From an uncultured beta proteobacterium (GTDB lineage Bacteria > Pseudomonadota > Gammaproteobacteria > Burkholderiales > Burkholderiaceae_C), in the NCBI GenBank assembly GCA_903938815.1, contig CAJAES010000100.1, forward strand, positions 1-64,000: a stretch of 64,000 bases of DNA, in the 5' to 3' direction. The notes under the pieces are model-generated. The model did no database searches, was not told the origin of the DNA, and worked only from the letters and a program-made list of their open reading frames with translations. Positions within the stretch are counted from its first letter, which is position 1. Every line of letters starts with the position of its first letter. This document shows positions 29,624 to 39,725 of the stretch, one piece after another. A program made the translations under genes and the position numbers.

Positions 29624-30259
29624 CTACAACGACATCGACGGCCGCAGCGCCATCGCCGCGCGCCAGCGCTGCACGTTCGGGAACCGCTCATCGGCGCGGA
29701 TCTTCACCACCCGCGCGAAGTCCACGGCCACCACCGCGGTGATGTCGGCGATGCTGAACTGCCCGGCGGCGATGAATTCACGCCCGGTCAGGCGTGCATC
29801 CAGCGTGGCGAAGAACTGCTGCACGCGGGCCTGGCCGCGCTGCGCCAGTTCCGGGATCTGCGCGTAATCCACCGGCCCCGGCAGGGCCCGGTTGGCCATC
29901 GCGGGCGAGCCGTTGCGCAGCGCCTCGGCAATGGGCAGCAGGCCGTCGAACTCGACGCGCCAGTTCCAGCTGGCGATCTCTGCCTTGTCCTCGGGGCTCA
30001 CGCCCAGCAGCGGCGGCTGCGGGTAGCGGGCCTCCAGCCAGGCGGTGATGGCCGCGTTGTCGGCCAGCACCACACCTTCGTCGGTGCGCAGCGCCGGCAC
30101 CGTGCATTGCGGGTTCAGCTGCCGGTATGCGGCGCCCAGTTGCTCGCCGGTCTTCAGGTCCACCTGCACCGTGTCGTGCGCCACGCCCTTCTCGGCGAGC
30201 AGGATGCGGGCGCGGCGCGGGCTCGGGGCCGTGGCGCAGTCGTAGAGGGTGATCGTCAT
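29624..30259 (-). CDS. Glutathione S-transferase
   Basis: A 211-residue protein of the cytosolic GST fold. The N-terminal thioredoxin-like domain is MTITLYDCATAPSPRRARILLAEKG with candidate catalytic Ser/Cys near the first helix, and the cis-proline and glutathione-contact region is NPQCTVPALRTDEGVVLADNAAI. The helical C-terminal domain has the folding motif FSIADITAVVAVDFA. Class is not clear. In the same direction as, and 100 bases after, the YghU-type gene, so the two may share a transcript. Confidence 0.88.
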   Translation of the reverse strand: MTITLYDCATAPSPRRARILLAEKGVAHDTVQVDLKTGEQLGAAYRQLNPQCTVPALRTDEGVVLADNAAITAWLEARYPQPPLLGVSPEDKAEIASWNWRVEFDGLLPIAEALRNGSPAMANRALPGPVDYAQIPELAQRGQARVQQFFATLDARLTGREFIAAGQFSIADITAVVAVDFARVVKIRADERFPNVQRWRAAMALRPSMSL

Positions 30260-30359
30260 GCGGGTGCTCTGCGTTCAGGGGGCCGTCGTTCAGGGTTTCG
30301 TCGTCCGGGCGTGCAGGTCCGGAAATTCGTCGTCCGGGCAGTCGTCACCCGGGCCGGCA

Positions 30360-31244
30360 TCAACCCGGCTGCACCAGCTTGTCCTGCGTGCGGGTGTCGA
30401 AGTCGCTCGCGTCGTGGCGCTCGTGCAGCTGGCTGGACAGCTCGCCCCAGGGCCGGTTCACCATGCGGCCGCGCCGCGCAGCCGGACGCTGCGCGATCTC
30501 GTCGGCCCAGCGCAGCACGTGCGTGTACGTCTGTACCTGCAGGAACTCGCCGGCCTCGTAGAGCTGGCCCTTGACGAGCGCTCCGTACCAGGGCCACACC
30601 GCCATGTCGGCGATGGTGTAATCGTCGCCCGCCAGATAGCGCGTCTCGGCCAGGCGCCGGTCGAGCACGTCGAGCTGGCGCTTGACCTCCATCGCGTAGC
30701 GGTCGATGGCGTATTCGATCTTGAAAGGCGCGTAGGCATAGAAGTGGCCGAAGCCGCCGCCCAGGAAAGGCGCGCTGCCCATCTGCCAGAACAGCCACGA
30801 CAGGCATTCGGCCCGCTGCGCGGGCGCCGTCGGCAGGAAGGCGCCGAACTTCTCGGCCAGGTAGATCAGGATCGCGCCGGACTCGAACACGCGGATGGGC
30901 GCCGCGCCGCCCGCGTCGCTGTGATCCACCAGCACCGGAATCTTGGAATTCGGGTTGGCCTCGACGAAGCCGCTGCCGAACTGGTCGCCCTCGTTGATGC
31001 GGATCAGCCACGCGTCGTACTCGGCGCCCGCATGGCCCAGGGCCAGAAGTTCCTCGAGCATCACCGTGACCTTGACGCCGTTGGGCGTGCCCAGTGAATA
31101 CAGCTGCAGCGGGTGGCGGCCCACCGGCAACGGCTTGTCGTGCGTGGGGCCCGCGGTGGGGCGGTTGATCGACGCGAACTTGCCGCCGTTGCCTGCGGGC
31201 GCGGACCAGACGCGGGGGGGTGTGTACGGGGCTGAATCACTCAT
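30360..31244 (-). CDS. yghU: YghU-type glutathione transferase / disulfide-bond reductase
   Basis: A 294-residue protein closely resembling E. coli YghU (288): LYSLGTPNGVKVTVMLEELL at the thioredoxin domain start, FGSGFVEANPNSKIPVLVD, the hallmark LSWLFWQMGSAPFLGGGFGH, and DYTIADMAVWPWYGALVKG. YghU enzymes bind two glutathione molecules and show disulfide reductase activity. Start at 31244; the upstream extension has no conservation. Upstream of the second GST gene in the same direction. Confidence 0.93.
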   Translation of the reverse strand: MSDSAPYTPPRVWSAPAGNGGKFASINRPTAGPTHDKPLPVGRHPLQLYSLGTPNGVKVTVMLEELLALGHAGAEYDAWLIRINEGDQFGSGFVEANPNSKIPVLVDHSDAGGAAPIRVFESGAILIYLAEKFGAFLPTAPAQRAECLSWLFWQMGSAPFLGGGFGHFYAYAPFKIEYAIDRYAMEVKRQLDVLDRRLAETRYLAGDDYTIADMAVWPWYGALVKGQLYEAGEFLQVQTYTHVLRWADEIAQRPAARRGRMVNRPWGELSSQLHERHDASDFDTRTQDKLVQPG

Positions 31245-31364
31245 GCAGCGATGGTAGGCGCATCGGGTGATGGCTGCACGGGTGTGGCCGGGTGGCCAGG
31301 CCGATGCGCCGATGCGCCGATACACCGATGGGCCGACGGGCAGACGGGCCGCAGGCCCGCCGCC

Positions 31365-32135
31365 TCAGCCCGCCAGCGCCTGCGCCGCGATCACCTCGGC
31401 GCGCACGGCTTCCATCAGCTCGGCCTTGAGCTCGCTGAACACCGGCGTAGTCTTGACTGCGTAGTGGCGCGGGTGCGGCAGGTCCACCGGGCGGTCGAGC
31501 TTGATGCGGCCGGGCCGCGCGCTCATCACCACCACGCGGCTGCCCATGAAGACGGCCTCGTCGATGTCGTGGGTGACGAAGAGCACCGTCGTGCGCTCGG
31601 CCTCCCAGATGCCCAGCAGCAGTTCCTGCATCAGCTCGCGCGTCTGGTGGTCCAGCGCGCCGAAGGGCTCGTCCATCAGCAGCATGCGCGGCCGGTTGGC
31701 CAGCGCGCGCGCCAGCGCGGTGCGCTGCTGCATGCCGCCCGAGAGCTGCTTGGGATAGTGGTCGGCAAAGCCCTTCAGGCCCACCTTGGCCAGGAATCCG
31801 TGCGCCAGCTCGAGCTGCTCCGCGCGCGGCATGCCGCGTTCGCGCAGGCCGAAGCAGACGTTGTCCAGCACCGTCAGCCACGGGAACAGCGTGTAGCTCT
31901 GGAACACCATGCCGCGGTCGGCGCCGGGGCCCTCGATGCGGTGGCCGTCCAGCCGCACCTCGCCGGCCGTGGGCCGGTCCAGGCCCGCGACGATGCGCAG
32001 CAGCGTGCTCTTGCCGCAGCCGCTGGGGCCGAGGATGGTGATGAACTCGTTCTGCGCAACGTCGAGGTCGGTGGCCTGCAGGGCGAGTGTCGTGTCGAAG
32101 CGGCGTTCAACGCCGCGCACCGTCAGGATGTTCAT
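31365..32135 (-). CDS. ABC transporter ATPase, hut-linked importer
   Basis: A 256-residue ATPase of the nitrate/sulfonate/taurine importer subfamily. Walker A is GPSGCGKST, the Q-loop region MVFQSYTLFPWLTV, the signature LSGGMQQR, and Walker B MLLMDEPFGALD with H-loop THDIDEAVFM. The start overlaps the permease stop by ATGA. Third gene of a binding-protein/permease/ATPase set lying directly downstream of hutU-hutH and read in the same direction. The context favours uptake of histidine, urocanate or a related compound rather than a sulfonate; this is inference. Confidence 0.9.
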   Translation of the reverse strand: MNILTVRGVERRFDTTLALQATDLDVAQNEFITILGPSGCGKSTLLRIVAGLDRPTAGEVRLDGHRIEGPGADRGMVFQSYTLFPWLTVLDNVCFGLRERGMPRAEQLELAHGFLAKVGLKGFADHYPKQLSGGMQQRTALARALANRPRMLLMDEPFGALDHQTRELMQELLLGIWEAERTTVLFVTHDIDEAVFMGSRVVVMSARPGRIKLDRPVDLPHPRHYAVKTTPVFSELKAELMEAVRAEVIAAQALAG

Positions 32136-32911
32136 CGGCCGAGCTGCGCCCACGGAAACAGCCGGCGGTTGACGGCCTTGAAGAGGTAATCGCTCACCAG
32201 CCCGATCAGGCCGATGACGATGATGCCGAAGATGATCTGGTCGGTGGCCAGCAGCGCCTGGCTGTCGGTGATCATGTGGCCGATGCCGCTGGAGGCGCCG
32301 ATGAGCTCCGCGACGATGACGTACGTCCAGGCCCAGCCCAGCACCATGCGCAAGGTCTCGGCGATCTCGGGCGCGGCGCCCGGAATCAGCACGCGCTTGA
32401 CGAGGCTGGCATCGCTGCTGCCCAGCGTGTAGGCGGCCTCGACCAGGTCACGCCGCGTGTTGCCCACGGTGACCGCGATCATCAGCACCAGCTGGAAGAA
32501 ACTGCCGATGAAGATGACGGCGAGCTTCTGCGCCTCGCCGATGCCCACCCACAGGATCAGCAGCGGGATGAAGGCGCTGGCGGGCAGGTAGCGCGCGAAG
32601 CTGACGAAGGGCTCGAAGAACGCCTCCACCGGCTTGTACGCGCCCATCAGCACCCCCAGCGGCAGCGCCAGGCCGGCCGCGATGACGAAGCCTCCCAGCA
32701 CACGCCACACGGTCATGCCGATGTCGTGCGCAAAACCCATCTCCGTCAGCAGCACCCAGCCCGAACGCAGCATCTGCACTGGGTCGGCGAGAAAGATCTT
32801 CGGCACCAGGCCGCCGAAGGTCACGGCGGACCAGACTGCGACGAAGACCACGAAGAAGCTCACCCCGAGCGCGACGCGCGCGCCGGGGCTGACTGCGGTG
32901 AGGGGCTTCAC
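32132..32911 (-). CDS. ABC transporter permease, hut-linked importer
   Basis: A 259-residue inner membrane protein with about six helices and the BPD-transporter EAA-loop region (LVEAAYTLGSSDASLVKRVLIPGAAPEI) that contacts the ATPase. It belongs to the TauC/SsuC-like group. It starts with GTG at 32911 (no suitable ATG) and follows the binding-protein gene by 34 bases. Confidence 0.9.
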   Translation of the reverse strand: MKPLTAVSPGARVALGVSFFVVFVAVWSAVTFGGLVPKIFLADPVQMLRSGWVLLTEMGFAHDIGMTVWRVLGGFVIAAGLALPLGVLMGAYKPVEAFFEPFVSFARYLPASAFIPLLILWVGIGEAQKLAVIFIGSFFQLVLMIAVTVGNTRRDLVEAAYTLGSSDASLVKRVLIPGAAPEIAETLRMVLGWAWTYVIVAELIGASSGIGHMITDSQALLATDQIIFGIIVIGLIGLVSDYLFKAVNRRLFPWAQLGR

Positions 32912-32945
32912 ATCAGCACCGCGAGCGAAGTGAGCTGGGGGGCCA

Positions 32946-33899
32946 TCACTTCAGGAAAGAGGTGTTCGCCAACTTCGTCAGGTCGGGGATCTGCTTGATG
33001 ATCCCGGCCGACAGCAGCAGGTCGGCTGCTTCCTTGCTGAACTGCGCGTGCTCGCCGGCGAAGAACTTCTGGTTCGCCTCGCGGTCCTGCCAGCGCAGGT
33101 AGGCCTGGCTCTTCTCGAAGGCCTCGGCGCTCTGCTTGACGTCGGCACCCATGATCTCGAAGCTCTTCTTCGGGTCGGCCTTGATCATGGCCACGGCGTC
33201 GAAGTAGCCGTCGGCCAGCGCCTTGGCGGCCTTGGCGTTCTCGGCCAGGAACTTCGGCGTGCAGCCGAAGGTGTCCATGATCATCGGGTAGTCGAGCGTG
33301 GTGGCGATGATCTTGCCCGCCTCGGGCTTGGCGCGAACCGCGCCCAGGTAGGGCTCGTAGGTCATGGCGGCGTCGAGGTTGGCGGTGCCGGCGATCATCG
33401 CGTTGGCGGCGGCCTGCGGCTCGAGGTTGACGATGTTCACGTCCTTCAGCGTCAGGCCGTTCTTGGCCAGGAACCACGCGAGCGTGAAGTACGGGGCCGT
33501 GCCGGGGGCGCTGGCGGCCACGGTCTTGCCCTTCAGGTCGCTGATCTTGGCGATGCCGGGCTTGACCACCATGCCGTCGGCACCGTAGCTCTTGTCGAGC
33601 TGGAAGATCTGCGTCGTGGCCACGCCGTTGGCGTTCCAGACGATCCAGGTCTCGACCGTGGTGGCCGCGCACTGGATGTCGCCCGAAGCGATGGCGAGGT
33701 GGCGGTCCTTCTGCGGGATCTTCTTGATGCTGACGTCGAGGCCGTACTTCTTGAAGAGACCCGCCTCCTTGGCCAGCGTCAGCGGCGCGAAGCCGGTCCA
33801 GCCCGAGATGCCGATGGACACGGCGGTCTGGGCCAAAGCCGGCACGGCGGCGAAGGTTGCGGCACAGGCGGCAGCGACGGCGATCAGGGTCTTCTTCAT
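32946..33899 (-). CDS. ABC transporter substrate-binding protein, hut-linked
   Basis: A 317-residue periplasmic protein with a signal peptide (cleavage after ALA, about residue 23). The mature protein is of the NMT1/TauA/SsuA-like type: IGISGWTGFAPLTLAKEAGLF, then the linker region DLKGKTVAASAPGTAPYF. It lies 65 bases after hutH on the same strand, so it probably belongs to the hut transcript. The family is broad (sulfonates, nitrate, pyrimidine precursors), so the ligand must be tested; genome context points to histidine or urocanate. Confidence 0.88.
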   Translation of the reverse strand: MKKTLIAVAAACAATFAAVPALAQTAVSIGISGWTGFAPLTLAKEAGLFKKYGLDVSIKKIPQKDRHLAIASGDIQCAATTVETWIVWNANGVATTQIFQLDKSYGADGMVVKPGIAKISDLKGKTVAASAPGTAPYFTLAWFLAKNGLTLKDVNIVNLEPQAAANAMIAGTANLDAAMTYEPYLGAVRAKPEAGKIIATTLDYPMIMDTFGCTPKFLAENAKAAKALADGYFDAVAMIKADPKKSFEIMGADVKQSAEAFEKSQAYLRWQDREANQKFFAGEHAQFSKEAADLLLSAGIIKQIPDLTKLANTSFLK

Positions 33900-33964
33900 G
33901 GGGCTCCTCGGGGTGGTGGGGCTGGGGGGTTGGTCTTGGGGTGGTCGGGACAGGACAGGCCGTT

Positions 33965-35530
33965 TCAGGCCGGATTCCAGAGCATGGGCAAGCCGGGCAA
34001 GGTTCGCAAGATGCGGGCCAGCGAACCGTCGGCGACGAGAGCGCTGGCAGACTCGATGTCGGGCGCGAGGTAGCGGTCCTGCATCATGGCGGGGCAGCGC
34101 TCGCGCAGCAGCGCGTGCACGGCTTCCAGGGCCGGCGAGCTTTGCAGCGGGCGCAGGAACTCCACGCCCTGCGCGGCGGCGAGCAACTCGATACCGAGGA
34201 TGTGCGACACGTTCGTGATCATGGCCTGCAGGCGCCGCGCGGCGAAGGTGGCCATGCTGACGTGGTCCTCCTGGTTCGCGCTGGTGGGCAGGCTGTCGAC
34301 GCTGGCCGGGTGCGCAAGGCTCTTGTTCTCGCTGGCCAGCGAGGCCGCCGTCACGTGGGCGATCATGAAGCCGCTGTTGAGGCCGGCGTCGGCGCACAGG
34401 AAGGGCGGCAGGCGCGAGACGCTGCTGTCGATCAGCATCGCGATTCGGCGCTCGGCGATGGCGCCCACCTCGGCGATGGCGCAGGCCATGGCGTCGGCCG
34501 CCAGTGCCACGGGCTCGGCGTGGAAGTTGCCGCCGGAGATCATCGCCCCGTAGGGCTCCGCGCCGAAGCCTGGGGTTTCGGGGGCGAACACCAGCGGGTT
34601 GTCTGTCACGGCGTTGGCCTCCCGCACCAGCACCAGCGCGGCGTGGCGCAGCTGGTCGAGGCAGGCACCCACCACCTGCGGCTGGCAGCGCAGGCAGTAC
34701 GGGTCCTGCACGCGGTCGTCGCCTTCGAGGTGGCTCAGGCGGATGGCGCTGCCCTGCAGCAGGCTGCGGTAGTACTGCGCCACGTCGATCTGGCCGGGCT
34801 GCCCGCGCAGCAGGTGGATGCGCGGGTCGAAGGGGCCGTCGCTGCCGCGCGCGGCATCCACCGTCAGCGCGCCCACCACCAGCGCGGCTTCCAGCACCGG
34901 CTCGAAGCTTAGCAGTGCGTGAAGCGCCAGCGCGGTGCTGGTCTGCGTGCCGTTGATGAGCGCCAGGCCTTCCTTGGCGGCGAGCACCAGCGGCGCGATG
35001 CCGTGGGCCTGCAGCACGGCGGCGGCGGGGCGGCGCTCTCCGTCGACCAGGAACTCGCCCTCGCCCATCAGCGCCAGCGTCATGTGCGACAGCGGCGCCA
35101 GGTCGCCCGAGGCGCCCACCGAACCCTGGCTGGGCACGAAGGGCGCCAGGCCGGCGTTGTGCACAGCGAGCAGGGTGTCGATGACGACCGGCCTCACGCC
35201 AGAGTAGCCGCGCGCAAGGCTGGCGGCCTTCAGCGCGAGCATCAGGCGCACCACGGCGGGCTGCAGCGGCGCCCCCACGCCAACGCTGTGCGAGCGGATC
35301 AGGTTGCACTGCAGCCTGGCCAGGTCCTCGGCGCTGATGCGCGTGCTGGCGAGCTTTCCGAACCCGGTGTTGACCCCATAGACCGCGGCTTCGCCGGCCG
35401 CCGCGGCATGCACCACGGCAGCGCTGGCGCGGATGGCCGGCAGGGCCTGCGGGTCCATCAGCAGGGGCTGGCCCCCCGCGTGAATAGCCTGCAGTTCGTC
35501 CAGCGAGAGTTGTCCGGGGCGCAGCAGCAT
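33965..35530 (-). CDS. hutH: Histidine ammonia-lyase
   Basis: A 521-residue cytosolic enzyme converting L-histidine to urocanate and ammonia. The MIO prosthetic group forms from A140-S141-G142 in GSVGASGDLAPLSH. Other active-site regions are YGVNTGFGKLAS and ANAVTDNPLVF. Length and numbering match Pseudomonas HutH. The start ATG shares one base with the hutU stop (TGATG at 35528-35532), so the two are translationally coupled. Confidence 0.97.
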   Translation of the reverse strand: MLLRPGQLSLDELQAIHAGGQPLLMDPQALPAIRASAAVVHAAAAGEAAVYGVNTGFGKLASTRISAEDLARLQCNLIRSHSVGVGAPLQPAVVRLMLALKAASLARGYSGVRPVVIDTLLAVHNAGLAPFVPSQGSVGASGDLAPLSHMTLALMGEGEFLVDGERRPAAAVLQAHGIAPLVLAAKEGLALINGTQTSTALALHALLSFEPVLEAALVVGALTVDAARGSDGPFDPRIHLLRGQPGQIDVAQYYRSLLQGSAIRLSHLEGDDRVQDPYCLRCQPQVVGACLDQLRHAALVLVREANAVTDNPLVFAPETPGFGAEPYGAMISGGNFHAEPVALAADAMACAIAEVGAIAERRIAMLIDSSVSRLPPFLCADAGLNSGFMIAHVTAASLASENKSLAHPASVDSLPTSANQEDHVSMATFAARRLQAMITNVSHILGIELLAAAQGVEFLRPLQSSPALEAVHALLRERCPAMMQDRYLAPDIESASALVADGSLARILRTLPGLPMLWNPA

Positions 35531-37227
35531 CAGCGGCCGCCCGGGATCATCGGCAGGTTCAGGCCCTGCTCCTGAGCGCAGGCCACGGCGATGTCGTAGC
35601 CGGCATCGGCATGGCGCATCACGCCGGTGGCGGGGTCGTTCCAGAGCACGCGCTCGATGCGCTTCGCGGCGGCGTCGGTGCCGTCGCAGACGATGACGAC
35701 GCCGCTGTGCTGCGAGTAGCCCATGCCCACGCCGCCGCCGTGGTGCAGGCTGACCCAGGTGGCGCCGCCGGCGGTGTTGAGCAGCGCGTTCAGCAGAGGC
35801 CAGTCGCTGACGGCATCGCTGCCGTCCTTCATTGACTCGGTCTCGCGGTTGGGCGAGGCGACGGAGCCGCTGTCGAGGTGGTCGCGCCCGATGACGATGG
35901 GCGCCTTCAGCTCGCCGCTGCGGACCATCTCGTTGAAGGCCAGCCCCGCGCGGTGGCGGTCGCCGAGGCCGATCCAGCAGATGCGCGCCGGCAGGCCCTG
36001 GAAGGCGATGCGCTCGCCCGCCATGTCGAGCCAGCGGTGCAGGTGCGCGTCCTGCGGGAAGAGCTCCTTCATCTTCGCGTCGGTCTTGCGGATGTCCTCC
36101 GGGTCGCCGGACAGCGCCACCCAGCGGAATGGACCCTTGCCGCTGCAGAACAGCGGGCGCACGTAGGCCGGCACGAAGCCCGGGAAGGCGAAGGCGTTCT
36201 TCACGCCGGCGTCCAGCGCCACCTGCCGGATGTTGTTGCCGTAGTCCACCGTGGGCACGCCCATGGCCTGGAAATCGAGCATGGCCTGCACGTGCACCGC
36301 GCAGCCCTGCGCGGCGGCGTCGCGCAGCCGTGTGTGCTGCGTCTCGTCGGCCTGCGCCGCACGCCATTGCGCCACGCTCCAGCCCGGGGGCAGGTAGCCG
36401 TGGATGAGGTCGTGTGCGGAGGTCTGGTCGGTGACGAGATCGGGGCGCACGCCGCGCCGCACCATCTCGGGCAGCACCTCGGCGGCATTGCCGAGCAGGC
36501 CGATGGACACGGCTCTCTTCTCGGCGGTGTACTTCGCGATGCGGGCCAGCGCGTCGTCGAGGTCGCTCGCCTGCTCGTCGAGGTAGCGGCTGCGCAGGCG
36601 GAAATCGATGCGGCTCTGTTGGCACTCGAGGTTCAGGCTGCAGGCGCCGGCAAAGGTGGCGGCCAGCGGCTGCGCGCCTCCCATGCCGCCCAGGCCAGAG
36701 GTGAGGATCCAGCGGCCCGCGAGGCTGCCGCCGAAGTGCTGGCGGCCTGCCTCGACGAAGGTTTCATACGTGCCCTGCACGATGCCCTGGCTGCCGATGT
36801 AGATCCAGCTGCCGGCCGTCATCTGGCCGTACATCATCAGACCCTTGCGGTCGAGCTCGTGGAAATGCTCCCAGGTGGCCCACTTGGGCACCAGGTTGGA
36901 GTTGGCGATGAGCACGCGTGGTGCGTCCTCGTGGGTGCGGAACACGCCCACCGGCTTGCCCGACTGCACCAGCAGGGTCTCGTCGGGCTTCAGCTTGCGC
37001 AGGCTGTCGAGGATGGCCTCGAAACAGTCCCAGTTGCGGGCGGCCTTGCCGATGCCGCCGTAGACCACCAGCGCGTCGGGATTCTCGGCGACTTCCGGGT
37101 CCAGGTTGTTCTGGATCATCCGGTAGGCGGCCTCGATCAGCCAGTTGGCGCAGCTGATGTCAGTGCCGCGCGGGGCCCTGACGGGGTGCGGCTGGGCCGC
37201 ACGATGGACGGTGGACAGATCGGTCAT
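35530..37227 (-). CDS. hutU: Urocanate hydratase
   Basis: A 565-residue NAD+-dependent enzyme converting urocanate to imidazolone propionate. Conserved regions include [12 protein letters not shown], the NAD-site pattern [14 protein letters not shown], and [15 protein letters not shown] near the C-terminus with [20 protein letters not shown] before it. The ATG at 37227 has a GGGAG ribosome binding site. First gene of the leftward hut transcript, 35 bases from the HutC-type palindrome. Confidence 0.97.
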   Translation of the reverse strand: MTDLSTVHRAAQPHPVRAPRGTDISCANWLIEAAYRMIQNNLDPEVAENPDALVVYGGIGKAARNWDCFEAILDSLRKLKPDETLLVQSGKPVGVFRTHEDAPRVLIANSNLVPKWATWEHFHELDRKGLMMYGQMTAGSWIYIGSQGIVQGTYETFVEAGRQHFGGSLAGRWILTSGLGGMGGAQPLAATFAGACSLNLECQQSRIDFRLRSRYLDEQASDLDDALARIAKYTAEKRAVSIGLLGNAAEVLPEMVRRGVRPDLVTDQTSAHDLIHGYLPPGWSVAQWRAAQADETQHTRLRDAAAQGCAVHVQAMLDFQAMGVPTVDYGNNIRQVALDAGVKNAFAFPGFVPAYVRPLFCSGKGPFRWVALSGDPEDIRKTDAKMKELFPQDAHLHRWLDMAGERIAFQGLPARICWIGLGDRHRAGLAFNEMVRSGELKAPIVIGRDHLDSGSVASPNRETESMKDGSDAVSDWPLLNALLNTAGGATWVSLHHGGGVGMGYSQHSGVVIVCDGTDAAAKRIERVLWNDPATGVMRHADAGYDIAVACAQEQGLNLPMIPGGR

Positions 37228-37262
37228 GGCGGCGCTCCCGGTTCGGCGATGCGACGCACTCT

Positions 37263-37278
37263 ACTTGTCTAGACAAGT
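37263..37278. promoter_or_regulatory. HutC operator palindrome
   Basis: ACTTGTCTAGACAAGT is a perfect 16-bp palindrome, 35 bases from the hutU start and 22 bases from the hutC start. It agrees with the TTGT-(A/C)TAGACAA core known for HutC sites in pseudomonads. Binding here would repress both divergent hut transcripts until urocanate accumulates. Confidence 0.88.
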
Positions 37279-37300
37279 CAACGCAAGTAGGATCTCCGCC

Positions 37301-38002
37301 ATGCCGACTGCACCCTATGCCCGCGTCAAGGCCTGGCTCAAGGACGGCCTTTCCCGGGGCCGCTGGCCCGCCGGCGCGCTGATGCCCTCCGAGGCCGAGC
37401 TGGTCGAGCGCTTCGACGTCAGCCGCATGACCGTGAACCGCGCGCTGCGCGAACTTCAGGCCGAGGGCCTGCTGGTGCGCCGCCAGGGCAAGGGCACCTT
37501 CGCGGCCGAACGGCACCGCGTGGCCTCTCGCCTGAGCATCCGCGACCTGCACGAGGAAATCGAATCCGGCGGCCACGCGCACAGCGCCACCGTGCACCTG
37601 GCGCGCGAGGAAACCGCCACGCCGGCTCTGGCAGAGCGGCTGGGCCTGCAGCCGGGCGGCCCGGTCTTCCACACGCGCATCGTGCACCGTCGCGACGGCC
37701 AGCCGCTGCAGTGCGAGGACCGCTACGTCAACCCGGCAGCCGCCCCGGGCTATCTGGGCGTGGACTTCACCACCATCACGCCCACGCACTACCTGCTGGA
37801 AGTGGCGCCCTTCTGGGAGGCGCAGTACAGCATCGAGGCCGCCGCGCCCACACCCGAGGAGGCGCGCCTGCTGGGCATCGGCGTGCGCGAGCCCTGCCTC
37901 ATCGTCGTGCGGCGCACCGAGGACCGCCAGCGCCCCATCACACTCGCGCGGCTCGTCCACCCGGGCGGGCTGTACACCATCGAAGGAAGCTTCAAGCCGT
38001 GA
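37301..38002 (+). CDS. hutC: Histidine utilisation repressor (GntR family)
   Basis: A 233-residue GntR/HutC-type repressor. The winged helix is [20 protein letters not shown] then [19 protein letters not shown]. The C-terminal UTRA ligand domain runs from about residue 85 to the end and normally binds urocanate, the inducer. The ATG at 37301 follows the operator by 22 bases, so the gene is autoregulated. Its stop overlaps the hutD GTG. Confidence 0.95.
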   Translation: MPTAPYARVKAWLKDGLSRGRWPAGALMPSEAELVERFDVSRMTVNRALRELQAEGLLVRRQGKGTFAAERHRVASRLSIRDLHEEIESGGHAHSATVHLAREETATPALAERLGLQPGGPVFHTRIVHRRDGQPLQCEDRYVNPAAAPGYLGVDFTTITPTHYLLEVAPFWEAQYSIEAAAPTPEEARLLGIGVREPCLIVVRRTEDRQRPITLARLVHPGGLYTIEGSFKP

Positions 38003-38505
38003 TCCTCGACGCCGACACCGTGCCGCCCTCGCCCTGGAAGAACGGCGGCGGGCAGACGCGCGAACTGCTGCGCCTGCCTGCATCGGGCGCAGACCCGGGC
38101 TCCGTCTCGCAAGACTGGCGCCTGCGCCTGAGCCTGGCCGACATCACTGCCGACGGCCCGTTCTCGGCCTTCCACGGCGTGCGGCGCTGGTTCGCCGTGA
38201 TCGAGGGAGAAGGCGTGGTGCTGGGCTTGGCCGGTGGCGAGCGCGCCGTGCGCCGGGGCGACGCGCCCTTGTCCTTCGACGGCGACGAGGCCCCCGGCTG
38301 CCGCCTCATCGGCGGGGCCACGCGCGACCTGAACCTGATGCTGCAGGGCCTGGACGGCGAACTCGCCGCGGCACCAGCTGGCGCCGCCTGGGTGGCAGCC
38401 TGGCCGCAGCGCGGCTTCTTCGAGGCCGCCAGCCGGCGGCTGCACTGGCCTTTCACGGGCACGGTGGCCCCGGCCGACGGCTGGTGGATCGGGTGCGACG
38501 CATGA
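37999..38505 (+). CDS. hutD: HutD family protein
   Basis: A 168-residue cupin-like protein of the HutD family: [13 protein letters not shown] at the start and [19 protein letters not shown] in the barrel. In pseudomonads HutD limits or tunes hut expression, possibly by binding a pathway compound. The GTG start at 37999 overlaps the hutC stop (GTGA); its own stop overlaps the hutI start (ATGA). Confidence 0.92.
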   Translation: MILDADTVPPSPWKNGGGQTRELLRLPASGADPGSVSQDWRLRLSLADITADGPFSAFHGVRRWFAVIEGEGVVLGLAGGERAVRRGDAPLSFDGDEAPGCRLIGGATRDLNLMLQGLDGELAAAPAGAAWVAAWPQRGFFEAASRRLHWPFTGTVAPADGWWIGCDA

Positions 38506-39725
38506 AGCTCTGGCGAAACACGACCCTGGCCACCCTGGCGCCGCCGTCAACACCCGAAGCCGGCGCGGACGGCTGGGGCCTCATCCAGCGCGGCGCGCTG
38601 CTGGCCGACGGCGACCGCATCCACTGGGCCGGCGCGGAATCCGACCTGCCCGCGGGCCTGTCCGTCGACGAGGAAACCGATCTCGGCGGCGCGCTGCTCA
38701 CCCCGGGTCTCGTGGACGCGCACACGCACCTCGTGTATGCCGGCGACCGCGCGCATGAATTCGAGCTGCGCCTGTCGGGCGCCAGCTACGAGGACATCGC
38801 CCGCGCTGGCGGCGGCATCCGCTCCACCGTGGCCGCCACGCGCGCGGCCAGCGCCGGGCAACTGCTGGCGGGCGCACTGCCCCGCGCCCGCGCCCTGCAG
38901 GCCGGCGGCGTGACCACGCTCGAGATCAAGAGCGGCTACGGGCTCGACTTCGCCACCGAAGCACGCTGTCTGCGGGCCGCTCGCGAAGTGGGCCGGAACA
39001 CCGGCCTGACGGTGCGTACCACCTATCTCGGCGCGCACGCGCTGCCGCCCGAATTCGAGGGCCGGCCCGACGACTACATCGACGCCGTCACCGGCTGGAT
39101 GCCCGCGCTGCAGGCCGAGGGCCTGGTCGACGCCGTCGACGCCTTCTGCGAACGCATCGGCTTCACGCCGGCGCAGACGCGCCGCGTCTTCGAGGCCGCG
39201 CGCGCGCTCGGCCTGCCCGTGAAGCTGCACGCCGAACAGCTCAGCGACCAGGGCGGCGCCGCGCTGGCGGCGGAGTTCGGCGCGCTGTCGTGCGACCACC
39301 TGGAGTGGCTGACCGACACCGGCATCGCCGCCATGCGGCAGGCCGGCACGGTGGCCGTGCTGCTGCCCGGCGCCTACTATTTCCTGCGCGAGACGAAGCT
39401 GCCGCCCGTGGACGCCCTGCGCGCGGCGGGCGTGCCCATCGCGATCGCGAGCGACCACAACCCGGGCTCCTCGCCAGGCCTGTCGATGCCGCTGATGCTG
39501 AACATGGCCTGCACGTTCTTCCGCCTGACGCCGCTGGAGGCCTGGCAGGGCGCCACCGTGCACGCCGCCCGGGCGCTCGGCCTGTCCGACCGGGGCACAC
39601 TGCAGGCCGGGCACAGAGCCGACCTCGCCGTGTGGGCTCTGGAACACCCTCGCCAACTGGCTTACGGCTTCGGGCACGATCCCTGCCGCGCCACCATCGT
39701 CGGCGGCCACCGGACACTGTCATGA
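38502..39725 (+). CDS. hutI: Imidazolonepropionase
   Basis: A 407-residue amidohydrolase that opens imidazolone propionate to N-formimino-L-glutamate. Metal ligands begin with [23 protein letters not shown]. Further signatures are [28 protein letters not shown] and [16 protein letters not shown]. The start was chosen at 38502 (ATGA overlap with hutD) rather than the in-frame 38484. Third gene of the rightward hut operon. Confidence 0.96.
   Translation: MKLWRNTTLATLAPPSTPEAGADGWGLIQRGALLADGDRIHWAGAESDLPAGLSVDEETDLGGALLTPGLVDAHTHLVYAGDRAHEFELRLSGASYEDIARAGGGIRSTVAATRAASAGQLLAGALPRARALQAGGVTTLEIKSGYGLDFATEARCLRAAREVGRNTGLTVRTTYLGAHALPPEFEGRPDDYIDAVTGWMPALQAEGLVDAVDAFCERIGFTPAQTRRVFEAARALGLPVKLHAEQLSDQGGAALAAEFGALSCDHLEWLTDTGIAAMRQAGTVAVLLPGAYYFLRETKLPPVDALRAAGVPIAIASDHNPGSSPGLSMPLMLNMACTFFRLTPLEAWQGATVHAARALGLSDRGTLQAGHRADLAVWALEHPRQLAYGFGHDPCRATIVGGHRTLS

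Noticed and set aside
31365-33899. Calling the hut-linked importer a taurine or sulfonate transporter
   Set aside because: Family resemblance alone would suggest it, but no sulfonate-degrading gene is near and the genes follow hutH directly, so I left the substrate open.
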